Shown: one piece after another, positions 34,241 through 42,175 of the stretch
Layout: each line of letters starts with the position of its first letter
Numbering within the stretch: the stretch's first letter is position 1
Assembly (NCBI RefSeq): GCF_965227365.1
Contig: NZ_OZ245754.1
Location: forward strand, 1,488,001-1,552,000
DNA: 64,000 nt
Direction: 5' to 3'
DNA from: Hwanghaeella sp965227365
Lineage (GTDB): Bacteria; Pseudomonadota; Alphaproteobacteria; UBA8366; Aestuariispiraceae
Notes under the pieces: generated by a model
Told to the model about the DNA's origin: nothing
Database searches by the model: none
The model's input: the letters and a program-made list of their open reading frames with translations, nothing else
Program-made: the position numbers and the translations under genes

Positions 34241-36601
34241 TCAGTCGGATGTGACGGTCCCGGCGCGTTTCAGGTCTCGTACCAGGAAACGCGCCGGATG
34301 GACCGCGTGCACCAGATCCCGTTCCAGCGGCAGGGGCGCATCCGTCATCATGTCGGCCAGCAGGTCGGCCATCAGCGGGGCGAACTGATAGCCGCGCGCG
34401 CCGAAGCCCGATACCACGTAGAGACCCTTCCGGTACCGGGCGGGCGGATATAGCGTCCGCGGCCGGCCGTGCCGAAGATCCGCATAATCGCTGCGATAGG
34501 CCGCCGCATCGGGAACCGGCCCGGCGACCGGCAGGCGATCCGCGGTCATCGCCCGCAGGCCGGTCCAACCGGTTTGCGAATCGGGTGCGGACCGGTCGAA
34601 AGCCGCGGCGAAATCCGTTGCGTATCGTCGGTGATCTTCCAGCGACCAGGCTTGCCATGACGTATCGCCTTCCGGGTCGCGCCAGGGATCGAAACTGGAA
34701 CCCAGGACGCGGCCCTCGCGGCCGTCCGGCAATCTCAATCGCGGTGTGAGATAGCCGCCGTAGAAACCGGTCCCCTGTTCGGGCAAGCCCGCGCCAAGGG
34801 CGTCGTCATTCACCCAACTCACCTGACCGCGGCTGGGCCGGATACCGAGCCACGGGGCCTGCAGCAGCTTGCCGGTCCAGCCACCGGCGGCGACGATCAC
34901 GGTCGGGCCGGACCAGATTTCCTTTCCCGTCTCATCCAGGAGGCGCCAGCCCTCAGTGGTTTGTTGCAAAGCGTCGATATCGGCGGTTTCGATCGGGGCG
35001 CCGATGGCCCGTGCCACCGCTTGTGGGTTCAGGCATCCGGACAGGGAGAAGGATAGAGAGGGCGGCTCGGAAGAAGGCGCCAAGGCCATGATATCCTCGG
35101 GCCAGCCGAGCGCATTGATCAATCGCGCCTGCCTCTGGGTTTCTTCGTCATCGGGCGCGATTTGGGAAAGTCCGCGCGGTGGATGCCAGACTGCGTCACC
35201 CAGCCCGTCATAGAAGGTCAGGGCCTTCAGAAAAGCGAGTGCATTCAACCGCCCGGAAAGACCGGGGCCCACCGTCAGTTTAGGCGAGAGCATGGCGGCG
35301 GGGTTCTCGCCCATCCCGCCCAAATCTCCCAATCGGTCAAAAAGCCGGGCGTTGATGCCGCGGGATCTGAGGGCGAGCCAGCAACAGCTCGCGGCGATGC
35401 CGCCGCCGATGATCGCGGCTTCGCCAGCCTCGGCAGGGGGCGGCGGATCGAGCCATGGAACGGTCGATTGCGGTGCTTCCGGCGTTGCGGTTAGCGTGCC
35501 GGTGAGACGTTCGCGCTTATGCGCGTAGCCCGGCTGTTTTTCGACCGAGAAACCTGCTTCTTCCAACCCCCGGCGCACGAAACCGGCGGCGGTATAGGTG
35601 GCGAGGCTGCCGCCGGGCCGGGTTCGCAGCGCGATCGCGGCGAAGACCTCGGCCGACCACATGTCCCGATTGCGCGAAGGGGCGAAACCGTCGAGATACC
35701 AGGCATCCATCCTGCCGGTCAGTTGGGGAAGCATCTTCTCCACCGGACCGAACAGAAGGGTCAATTGCACGCGCCCGCCATCCAGGGAGAGCCGGTGAAA
35801 CCCCGCATGCCGGATCGGAAACACGCGGCACAGCGGGTCGATCAACGGCGCCAGGTTGGGGACGTCGCGATAGAGATCGAGGGCTCGGGCGAGTGACGGC
35901 CGGTCGAGCGGATAGCCCTCCACGCTGACATAGTGCAGGCACGCGGTGGCCGGGGCCGTGCGCCGCCACAAATCCCATGTCATCAGGAAGTTCAGGCCCA
36001 GGCCGAACCCGGTTTCGCCGATGGCGAAGCGCTGCCGGTCGCGCCAGACCTCGGGCGCGCCGATGCCGCCAAGGAAGACCGCCTCGGTCTCGGCCGCGGC
36101 GCCGGCGGGCGAGGAATAGCCGTCGTTGAACAGGTTCGACCGCGGCCCGTTTTCAGGGTCTATGTCGAAAGCCGGCGAGGGGAGTCGCGGCCAGCCCGTC
36201 ATTCGGTCACCCGGTTCCGTTCTATTCCGCGCCGTATGGTCAGATAGCCTCGAGGCGTTTTCGAGGTCGATCAGCAGTTCGGTCAGCTCCGCGACCTTCT
36301 GCTTGGCGGCGGCGATCCTGCCCCGGAGCACGGCTTCTTCGTTGTCCAGTTCCATGAATTCCTGTTCGCGCCCTTCCAGCAGCCACGGGGCCGTCACGTT
36401 CAGCATGCCGGCCATCATCACGATCTGGTTCGCACGCGGCACGCGACGGGCCTTTTCCCAGCCCCTGACGGTCTTCGACGTGACGCCCATGCGTCTTGCG
36501 AAGCCTTCCGCTGTCAGGCCGGCGGATTTCCGCGCGACCTTGATACGTTCACCAAGCTGCTGTTGCGCCAAGTCGCCGGCCTTGGCCAATTCCTTCTTCA
36601 T
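34241..36601 (-). CDS. mnmC: Helix-turn-helix domain fused in frame to MnmC
   Basis: 786 residues. Residues about 16-75 form an XRE-type HTH (GLTAEGFARRMGVTSKTVRG), 85-115 a coiled coil (EAVLRGRIAAAKQKVAEL). From M134 (ATG at 36202) it matches MnmC: a MnmD-like methyltransferase domain (ETGFGLGLNFL, WYLDGFAPSRNRDMW), then an FAD oxidase domain (AIIGGGIAASCC, PSRGQVSWV). MnmC makes mnm5s2U34 in tRNA wobble positions. No stop codon separates the HTH and MnmC parts. The real MnmC could begin at the internal ATG 36202. The outer start is ATG 36601 with TGGAG upstream. Confidence 0.85.
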   Translation of the reverse strand: MKKELAKAGDLAQQQLGERIKVARKSAGLTAEGFARRMGVTSKTVRGWEKARRVPRANQIVMMAGMLNVTAPWLLEGREQEFMELDNEEAVLRGRIAAAKQKVAELTELLIDLENASRLSDHTARNRTEPGDRMTGWPRLPSPAFDIDPENGPRSNLFNDGYSSPAGAAAETEAVFLGGIGAPEVWRDRQRFAIGETGFGLGLNFLMTWDLWRRTAPATACLHYVSVEGYPLDRPSLARALDLYRDVPNLAPLIDPLCRVFPIRHAGFHRLSLDGGRVQLTLLFGPVEKMLPQLTGRMDAWYLDGFAPSRNRDMWSAEVFAAIALRTRPGGSLATYTAAGFVRRGLEEAGFSVEKQPGYAHKRERLTGTLTATPEAPQSTVPWLDPPPPAEAGEAAIIGGGIAASCCWLALRSRGINARLFDRLGDLGGMGENPAAMLSPKLTVGPGLSGRLNALAFLKALTFYDGLGDAVWHPPRGLSQIAPDDEETQRQARLINALGWPEDIMALAPSSEPPSLSFSLSGCLNPQAVARAIGAPIETADIDALQQTTEGWRLLDETGKEIWSGPTVIVAAGGWTGKLLQAPWLGIRPSRGQVSWVNDDALGAGLPEQGTGFYGGYLTPRLRLPDGREGRVLGSSFDPWRDPEGDTSWQAWSLEDHRRYATDFAAAFDRSAPDSQTGWTGLRAMTADRLPVAGPVPDAAAYRSDYADLRHGRPRTLYPPARYRKGLYVVSGFGARGYQFAPLMADLLADMMTDAPLPLERDLVHAVHPARFLVRDLKRAGTVTSD

Positions 36602-36641
36602 CGAATACTCCACTACGTCCTTGTCTTTCCCGGAACCCGGA

Positions 36642-37415
36642 TCAGGCCGACACTCCGTAGTCGGCCGCCCAGCCCAATCCCGCCTTCGTCTCGCCCTTGG
36701 GCCGGTATTCGCAACCGATCCAGCCCTGATAGCCGAGCTCGTCGAGCAGGTTGAACAGGAACGGATAATGCACTTCCCCTATGTCGGGTTCATGACGATC
36801 CGGATTTCCCGCAATCTGAATGTGCTCCACGCGGTCGAGCAATGCGCGGGTGCGCATGGCGAGGTCCCCCTCGCTGATCTGGAGATGATAAAAATCCAGT
36901 TGGAGCCCGATATTCGGTTCATCGACCGCGTCGAGAACTTCTATGGCCTGACCGGTCGTTGCAAGGAAAAAGCCGGGGATGTCGCGCTGATTGATCGGCT
37001 CGATGCACAGGTTGACCCCGTCCTGCGCGGCGCGTTTCGCGGCTTTCTTGAGGTTCGAAACATAGGTGTCGGTGTTGCCGCCCTGCGGGCGCATGCCGGC
37101 CATCACATGCAGGCGCGGACAGTTCAGAGCCTTGGCATAGGTCAGCGCCTTTTCCAGGCTTTCCATGAACTCGTCTTCCCGTCCGGCCAGGGACGACAAT
37201 CCGCGTTCGCCTTTTTCCCAGTCTCCGGGCGGCAGGTTGAAAAGGGCTTGCTGCAACCCGGCGGCGTTCAGGCGCGCGGCCACTTCCTCCGGCGTGAAAT
37301 CATAGGGGAAGAGGTATTCCACCGCCTTGAAGCCGCAGGCAGCCGCCTCCGCGAAGCGGTCCAGGAAGGGCACTTCGTTGAACATCATGCTGAGATTGGC
37401 GGCGAGCTTGACCAT
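36642..37415 (-). CDS. otnI: 2-oxo-tetronate isomerase OtnI
   Basis: 257 residues, TIM barrel of the hydroxypyruvate isomerase family. Metal and active-site segments include CIEPINQRDIPGFFL, LQLDFYHLQISEGDL and HIQIAGNPDRHEPD, ending GCEYRPKGET. The ATG at 37415 follows GAAAGGAAAG. With otnC and otnK upstream on the same strand, the specific role is isomerising 2-oxo-tetronate to 3-oxo-tetronate in D-threonate, L-threonate or D-erythronate breakdown. It starts 52 bases after otnC. Confidence 0.9.
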   Translation of the reverse strand: MVKLAANLSMMFNEVPFLDRFAEAAACGFKAVEYLFPYDFTPEEVAARLNAAGLQQALFNLPPGDWEKGERGLSSLAGREDEFMESLEKALTYAKALNCPRLHVMAGMRPQGGNTDTYVSNLKKAAKRAAQDGVNLCIEPINQRDIPGFFLATTGQAIEVLDAVDEPNIGLQLDFYHLQISEGDLAMRTRALLDRVEHIQIAGNPDRHEPDIGEVHYPFLFNLLDELGYQGWIGCEYRPKGETKAGLGWAADYGVSA

Positions 37416-37467
37416 GAGCTTTCCTTTCACACTCGGACGGATATAGGCCGACAGGCCGGAAGACTGT

Positions 37468-38106
37468 TCAAATTGGGAACCGTTCGCGCAATTCGGCGAC
37501 CTGTTCCGGCGTCAGGGTTCGGATCGGGATGCCGCGCAACATCAGATGCAGCTTGGCGGTCTCCTCCAGTTCCTCCATGGCGCCGACCGCGTCACGCAGG
37601 CTCTTATCCGCGACGACCGGGCCGTGATTGGCGAGCAGGCAGGCCTTGTGGTCCGTGAAGACGGGCCGCATCGCATCCGCCAACCCTTTGTCGCCGGGCG
37701 GATAATAGGGAACCATGGGCAGCTTGCCGATCCGCATCACGTAATAGGCGGTGATCGGGGGAAGCGCGTCATCCGGGTCGGTCTCTTCCAGGACAGACAG
37801 GGCGACGGAATAGGAGGAATGCAGATGCACGATGGCCTCGGTGTGCGGGCGGACCTCGTAAACGGCCATATGCAGGAAGGATTCCTTTGTCGGCTTGTCG
37901 CCGGAGAGATGGGTGCCGTCCGGGGCGAGCTTGGCCAGGCGATCCGGTTCCAATTCGCCCAGCATCGACCCCGTCGGCGTCATCAGCCAGCCGTCATCTA
38001 GCCGGGCGCTGATATTGCCGGACGCCCCCGGGGTCAGCCGTCGGTCGAACATCGACCGGCCCAAGCGGCAGATTTCTTCCCTGAGAGTTTCCTCGGATCG
38101 GCTCAT
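37468..38106 (-). CDS. otnC: 3-oxo-tetronate 4-phosphate decarboxylase OtnC
   Basis: 212 residues, class II aldolase/adducin fold. Zinc histidines appear in AIVHLHSSYSV, and the LTPGASGNISARL and LLANHGPVV segments are typical. In the otn pathway it decarboxylates 3-oxo-tetronate 4-phosphate to dihydroxyacetone phosphate. Its ATG overlaps the otnK stop by 4 bases (ATGA), so the two are translated together. The assignment relies on the linked otnI and otnK; fuculose aldolases share the fold. Confidence 0.9.
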   Translation of the reverse strand: MSRSEETLREEICRLGRSMFDRRLTPGASGNISARLDDGWLMTPTGSMLGELEPDRLAKLAPDGTHLSGDKPTKESFLHMAVYEVRPHTEAIVHLHSSYSVALSVLEETDPDDALPPITAYYVMRIGKLPMVPYYPPGDKGLADAMRPVFTDHKACLLANHGPVVADKSLRDAVGAMEELEETAKLHLMLRGIPIRTLTPEQVAELRERFPI

Positions 38107-39377
38107 TTCGGCAGGACCTTGAAGGCTTTCTCGAAGAAGTCGGGCGCGCCGAAATTGCCGGATTTCATGGCCAGCGCGGAAGGGTCGGCCTCGACACTGG
38201 CTGTCCAGGGCACGCCGGGGTCGATCTGCGGTCCGATGCGCAGCGCGGCGACGTTCAATGCCTTCACGACCGCACCTGAAGTTTCCCCGCCGGCGGAGAC
38301 GATCCGACGGGCGCCCTTGGCGTGCAGGCCGGCGGCGACGCGGGCCAGGATTCCTTCCATCAGCTCACCGGCCTCGTTTCGGCCGATGCGGTCCTGCAGC
38401 GCCTTCACGTTCTCCGGTTCCTCGGTGGCGGAAACCATGACCGGCGTATCGCCCAGTTGCGGCGCGGCCCAGGCGAGAATGTCGTCGGCCAGCGCTGGTC
38501 CTTTCTCAACCGCCGCGTCGGCATCGATCCGCCAGAGTGGAACGCGGCCTTCCATGTAGGCGACCTGGCCGCGCGTGGCTTCCGAGCAGGACCCGCTGAG
38601 GATCGCCGCCGCGCCGTTCACAGCCGGCAGGGCGTCGGCGACCTGATCCTGCGCCAGCAGACCGGCCGCGCGGAAATTGTCGGGCAGTCCCATGGCGACG
38701 CCGGACCCGCCGGTGACCAGTTTCAGATCCTTGCAGGCATGGCCGATTTCGATCAGGTCACGATCCCGGGCCGCGTCGACGATCGCGTGGCGCTTGCCGT
38801 CGCCGCGCAAGGCGCCGAAGGCGTCGGCGATGGCGGGCGCGCCCTTGTCGACGGTCAACTGGTTGACCAGTCCGACCGCGTTCGGCGTCTGCCGCGACAA
38901 GACCCGGACCAGGTTCGGATCGGTCATCGGCGTCAGCGGATGGTTCCGCATGCTCGATTCCGACAGCAGCACGGGTCCGACGAACAGATAGCCGTTGAAG
39001 ATCTGCCGGCCGTTCTCCGGAAAGGCGGGACAATAGATGGTGAAATCGCCACCCGTTGCATCCAGAAGGGCGTCCCCGACAGGACCGATATTCCCTTCAT
39101 CGGTGGAATCGAAGGTGGAGCAGTATTTGAAGAAGACCTGATGCGTGCCGCGCTCGGCCAGCCAACGATAGGCGGCCAGCGATTGCTCGATCGCCTCGGC
39201 TGCCGGGATGCTGCGGCTCTTCAACGCGACGACGACCGCGTCGACCTCGCCCAGATCCAGACTGTCCGGCGGTATGCCGATGGTCTGTACCGTCCGCATG
39301 CCGGCCTTCACCAGCGTGTTGGCCAGATCGCTGGCACCCGTGAAATCGTCTGCAATCGCGCCCAGAAGAATGGCCAT
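38103..39377 (-). CDS. otnK: 3-oxo-tetronate kinase OtnK
   Basis: 424 residues from the ATG at 39377 (AGGAACAACGC upstream). The four-carbon acid sugar kinase pattern is clear: LGAIADDFTGASDLANTL at the N-terminus, VFFKYCSTFDSTDEGNI, and a C-terminal nucleotide-binding domain (RRIVSAGGETSGAVVKAL). It phosphorylates 3-oxo-tetronate ahead of OtnC. It heads the three-gene otn unit. No tetronate dehydrogenase or transporter lies beside it. Confidence 0.92.
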   Translation of the reverse strand: MAILLGAIADDFTGASDLANTLVKAGMRTVQTIGIPPDSLDLGEVDAVVVALKSRSIPAAEAIEQSLAAYRWLAERGTHQVFFKYCSTFDSTDEGNIGPVGDALLDATGGDFTIYCPAFPENGRQIFNGYLFVGPVLLSESSMRNHPLTPMTDPNLVRVLSRQTPNAVGLVNQLTVDKGAPAIADAFGALRGDGKRHAIVDAARDRDLIEIGHACKDLKLVTGGSGVAMGLPDNFRAAGLLAQDQVADALPAVNGAAAILSGSCSEATRGQVAYMEGRVPLWRIDADAAVEKGPALADDILAWAAPQLGDTPVMVSATEEPENVKALQDRIGRNEAGELMEGILARVAAGLHAKGARRIVSAGGETSGAVVKALNVAALRIGPQIDPGVPWTASVEADPSALAMKSGNFGAPDFFEKAFKVLPK

Positions 39378-39476
39378 GCGTTGTTCCTGCCCCTGTCCAA
39401 TATGCTTTGTGGTTCTTTGGGGGCTGAGAATACACGAGCGTTCTTGGCAGAAAAGGGGATGCGGGGTCCAAAGTGA

Positions 39477-39504
39477 AACGCCGGGCATGACAAGGCCCGG
39501 CGTT
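39477..39504 (-). terminator. Terminator of the redox operon
   Basis: A 10-bp stem (AACGCCGGGC at 39477-39486, GCCCGGCGTT at 39495-39504) with an 8-base loop. It lies 31 bases beyond the globin stop on the minus strand and is followed there by TTTCACTTTGG. It also separates the operon from otnK, which is transcribed in the same direction from further left. Confidence 0.7.
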
Positions 39505-39534
39505 TCTGATGATGATTGGAAGCGCGGTTCGGCG

Positions 39535-39954
39535 CTAGGCAGCCGCCACCTGGGCCTGTGCCTCCTTCATGACGCCGGCGACCAGGCTGTAACATTCGGT
39601 CCAGGCTTCCTCGACCTCCGGCGTGAAGTCGTCGCCGAGCCCCTTACCCAGTGTGTACAACAGTGCCGCGCCGACCGTGTCATATTGTTCCAGCTTCACA
39701 TTATAGCCCGCATGGCGAACGCCGAGGCCCTGCAGCACGGGTACGACTTCCTCCACCCGGTCGAGACCGTTCACGGCCCCGGCCAGCATTTTAAGCAGCT
39801 TCTTCTTCTGTTCCTTCATGTCGTCCGGGAACAGGGAACGGACTTCCGGCGCGATTTCAAAAAGCCGGTCATAGAAGATGTCCGCCGCCGTGTCTGCGAT
39901 GGGAAGGACTTTCTGAAAGCTGGATTGAACCAGTTTGATCTGTTCGGGTGTCAT
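39535..39954 (-). CDS. Single-domain globin
   Basis: 139 residues from the ATG at 39954. The globin pattern is visible: QIKLVQSSFQKVLPIADTAADIFY with B10 tyrosine, LFPDDMKEQKKKLL (E helix with Gln), and VRHAGYNVKLEQY with the proximal histidine. The length and YxxV-like ending suit bacterial single-domain globins of the Vgb/flavohaemoglobin type. It may bind O2 or NO. It is the last gene of the minus-strand redox operon, 86 bases after the DUF3365 gene. A frame to 40134 has no start support. Confidence 0.88.
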   Translation of the reverse strand: MTPEQIKLVQSSFQKVLPIADTAADIFYDRLFEIAPEVRSLFPDDMKEQKKKLLKMLAGAVNGLDRVEEVVPVLQGLGVRHAGYNVKLEQYDTVGAALLYTLGKGLGDDFTPEVEEAWTECYSLVAGVMKEAQAQVAAA

Positions 39955-40040
39955 TATCAGTCTCGCTTGCGTTTGCGTTAGTCGATTTCGCCGCCCGCCA
40001 TCGGGAGGTTGACCGTCAGGCGCCAGGCCGTCGGGCGCGC

Positions 40041-40616
40041 TTATTCCTCCTTCGGGATGCGGATAACGACGCCGCCCATCACTTCGCCCAGTTTGAAATC
40101 GGTGCGCGGCGAGTCCTTGTGACCGTTGTGACAACTGACGCAGGCTTCCGCGACGCCGACATCGGCATAAACGGCGGTGAAATAGGTGACGCCGCCCAGT
40201 TCTTCCTCGCCGTAAAAATTCTCACCGGGATTGTCCGCGATGAATTGCAGGCCTTCCTTTTCCAGATCGGTTGCCGGGGCGTTCTGCTTGTTGATCGGCC
40301 AAAGCGAAAGCAGGGAGTAGGTGAACTCGTCGGTTTCTTCCGCGACCAGTTCAGCGCCGAAGCGGAACATCTGAGCCGGCAGCGGCAGCGCCTTGTCATC
40401 GTCGAAATGTTCGGAGGCCTTGATGACTTTTTCCTTCACGGCCAATCGGTTCACTACCTGTTTCGTATAGACCGTACGGTCCGACTTCATGACCAGATGC
40501 AGCAGGTCGGAAACCGTTTCATACGGCATGCCTTCGGCCAGGGCCGAGGCCGATGCGCCGGTAACAAGCATAGCCGCCAGGCCGGCGGTTTTGATTTTTT
40601 TCGATATCGAGTTCAT
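40041..40616 (-). CDS. Periplasmic DUF3365-type c-haem protein
   Basis: 191 residues from the ATG at 40616 with a CAGGAGACAG site. Residues 1-25 form a Sec signal peptide ending ALA. A single haem c motif CVSCHNGHKD sits near the C-terminus, after PINKQNAPATDLEKEGL and GVTYFTAVYADVGV, which match the DUF3365 (Tll0287-like) pattern of monohaem sensor or electron-transfer domains. It lies between the multihaem cytochrome and the globin in the same operon. Whether it carries electrons or senses redox or NO is unknown. Confidence 0.85.
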   Translation of the reverse strand: MNSISKKIKTAGLAAMLVTGASASALAEGMPYETVSDLLHLVMKSDRTVYTKQVVNRLAVKEKVIKASEHFDDDKALPLPAQMFRFGAELVAEETDEFTYSLLSLWPINKQNAPATDLEKEGLQFIADNPGENFYGEEELGGVTYFTAVYADVGVAEACVSCHNGHKDSPRTDFKLGEVMGGVVIRIPKEE

Positions 40617-40668
40617 AACAACTGTCTCCTGTGGATGTCGCAATTTGCAGGATGCGTGGACCGCCTGG

Positions 40669-42162
40669 TCATTGGTTGGCGCCGGTGCCAGGCTGGTTCA
40701 CGCGGTTTACCGCCCAATCGATGCTTTCGATGTGGCGAACCGGTTTGCCCGTGAAGTTGTTCGCGATCAGGTCCGGGTCGGCCAAGGCGTCGATGGCGAA
40801 GGCCAACCCGTGGCACTCCATGCAAACCGGCCTGATCATTTTTTCGTTCGGGCGAAGTGTGTCGTTCTGATTGTGGTTGGTGACGATTCCTTTTGACGTT
40901 TCCTCCTTGGGCATGTGGCAGGTCGCGCAAGTGACGCCCTGGCCCGGCTGCAGACTGCCTGCCAGTTCCTGTTCCCAAAGCGCGAAATGCGGACTGGATT
41001 TGTAGGCGCGGCTATGGCCGTCGTCGTGGCAACTCAGACAAGCGCCAACGGCCGCTTCCGCCAAGTTCTGCGCATGCGGGTCATGGCAGGTGTTGCAGGT
41101 CAGTTCCCGACCCACGGCATCGCCGTGCAGCGCGACCCGTGCTTCATCGGTCGTCATCGTCGCAGGCGGGGCGGGGTCCTGGAGCAGCGTTTCAAACATG
41201 GCGACCAGGGTCTCCGGCGGGTCCTTCCAGCCGAAACCCTTCAGGGCTTTCTGCACAGTTCTGGGTTTTGCCGTGTCGGGGTGGCGTCGCATGCCGTGCC
41301 GACCGATGCTGAAACTCTTCCGTTCGGCTTTGTGACAGGAGGCGCATACCTCTTCAGCGGGCCGGTTGAGCCAGTTCGTTTCCGCCTCGGCGAGGGTCTT
41401 CGCTTCCGGCGCGTGACAGGCGGCGCAACCGACCTCCCCGGTCGCGTGGCCGGATGCCGCCCAACGCGAAACCAGCTCTTCCGACCGACCCGATATCGGG
41501 GCCAGAATGAGCGGTTTCAGGGCAGTGGGATCAGGCGCGTTCCCGGATCGGGGCTGCCGCCGTGTCGCCGCCAGAGCATGTGTCGGGTTTTCGGCCAACC
41601 ATTCCTGGCCGGCATTCTTGACGAGGAAGTCTTCGTAGAGCGCTTTGTTGTCGTGGAAATTGTGGCAGCCCGCGGTGGCGCAGGTATCGAAGGACAGGCC
41701 CGCATGGCTCGGTCTGTCGACACGGACGTCCTGCTCGCCCTCGGAATGGCAGGCGACACAGTAATCGCCGGGCAGGGTCACCATGCCCGCCAGCGTGACT
41801 TCAGGCCGATGTTCCTCATGGCAGGTGGTACAGAAACGGGCGTCCACCTTTTCCCAATAGGCCGCTTTGCGCGGGTTCTTGAATTTCTTGATCGGATGGC
41901 TGTCGTTGGCCGCTTTCAATTCGTCCTTATGGCACTCGACGCAGGTCTTGTTCAGATCCTTCCTGACCTTGCCGACGGAAGCGAAGGGAGAGGAGGTGTG
42001 GCAGGTGTCGCAGGCGATTTCGATTTGATGATGGACGCCCGCAGTCTGCCCGGGCAGCAGGACCGTCCGGTCGCCGGCGACATAGAGCCTCGCCATCGCC
42101 GTGCCGGCCACAAGGACGGTGATGAAGGACCAAAGCACCCAGAGAAGAAATGTCCGTGTCAT
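40669..42162 (-). CDS. Membrane-anchored multihaem c-type cytochrome, 11 haem sites
   Basis: 497 residues. An uncleaved signal anchor is likely at residues 5-25 (FLLWVLWSFITVLVAG). CXXCH motifs begin at residues 51, 74, 111, 135, 246, 273, 356, 375, 412 and 447, and a rarer CX4CH (CATAGCH) at 161, giving 11 possible haems. The spacing is unlike the standard NrfA, NapC or octahaem reductases that I can recall. A periplasmic electron-transfer or reductase role is likely. It follows the flavoprotein/cytochrome b fusion by 13 bases. Confidence 0.87.
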   Translation of the reverse strand: MTRTFLLWVLWSFITVLVAGTAMARLYVAGDRTVLLPGQTAGVHHQIEIACDTCHTSSPFASVGKVRKDLNKTCVECHKDELKAANDSHPIKKFKNPRKAAYWEKVDARFCTTCHEEHRPEVTLAGMVTLPGDYCVACHSEGEQDVRVDRPSHAGLSFDTCATAGCHNFHDNKALYEDFLVKNAGQEWLAENPTHALAATRRQPRSGNAPDPTALKPLILAPISGRSEELVSRWAASGHATGEVGCAACHAPEAKTLAEAETNWLNRPAEEVCASCHKAERKSFSIGRHGMRRHPDTAKPRTVQKALKGFGWKDPPETLVAMFETLLQDPAPPATMTTDEARVALHGDAVGRELTCNTCHDPHAQNLAEAAVGACLSCHDDGHSRAYKSSPHFALWEQELAGSLQPGQGVTCATCHMPKEETSKGIVTNHNQNDTLRPNEKMIRPVCMECHGLAFAIDALADPDLIANNFTGKPVRHIESIDWAVNRVNQPGTGANQ

Positions 42163-42175
42163 CGCATCTCGCCCC

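Noticed and set aside
38322..39476. 384-codon plus-strand frame opposite otnK
   Set aside because: No motif; the minus strand encodes a complete kinase.
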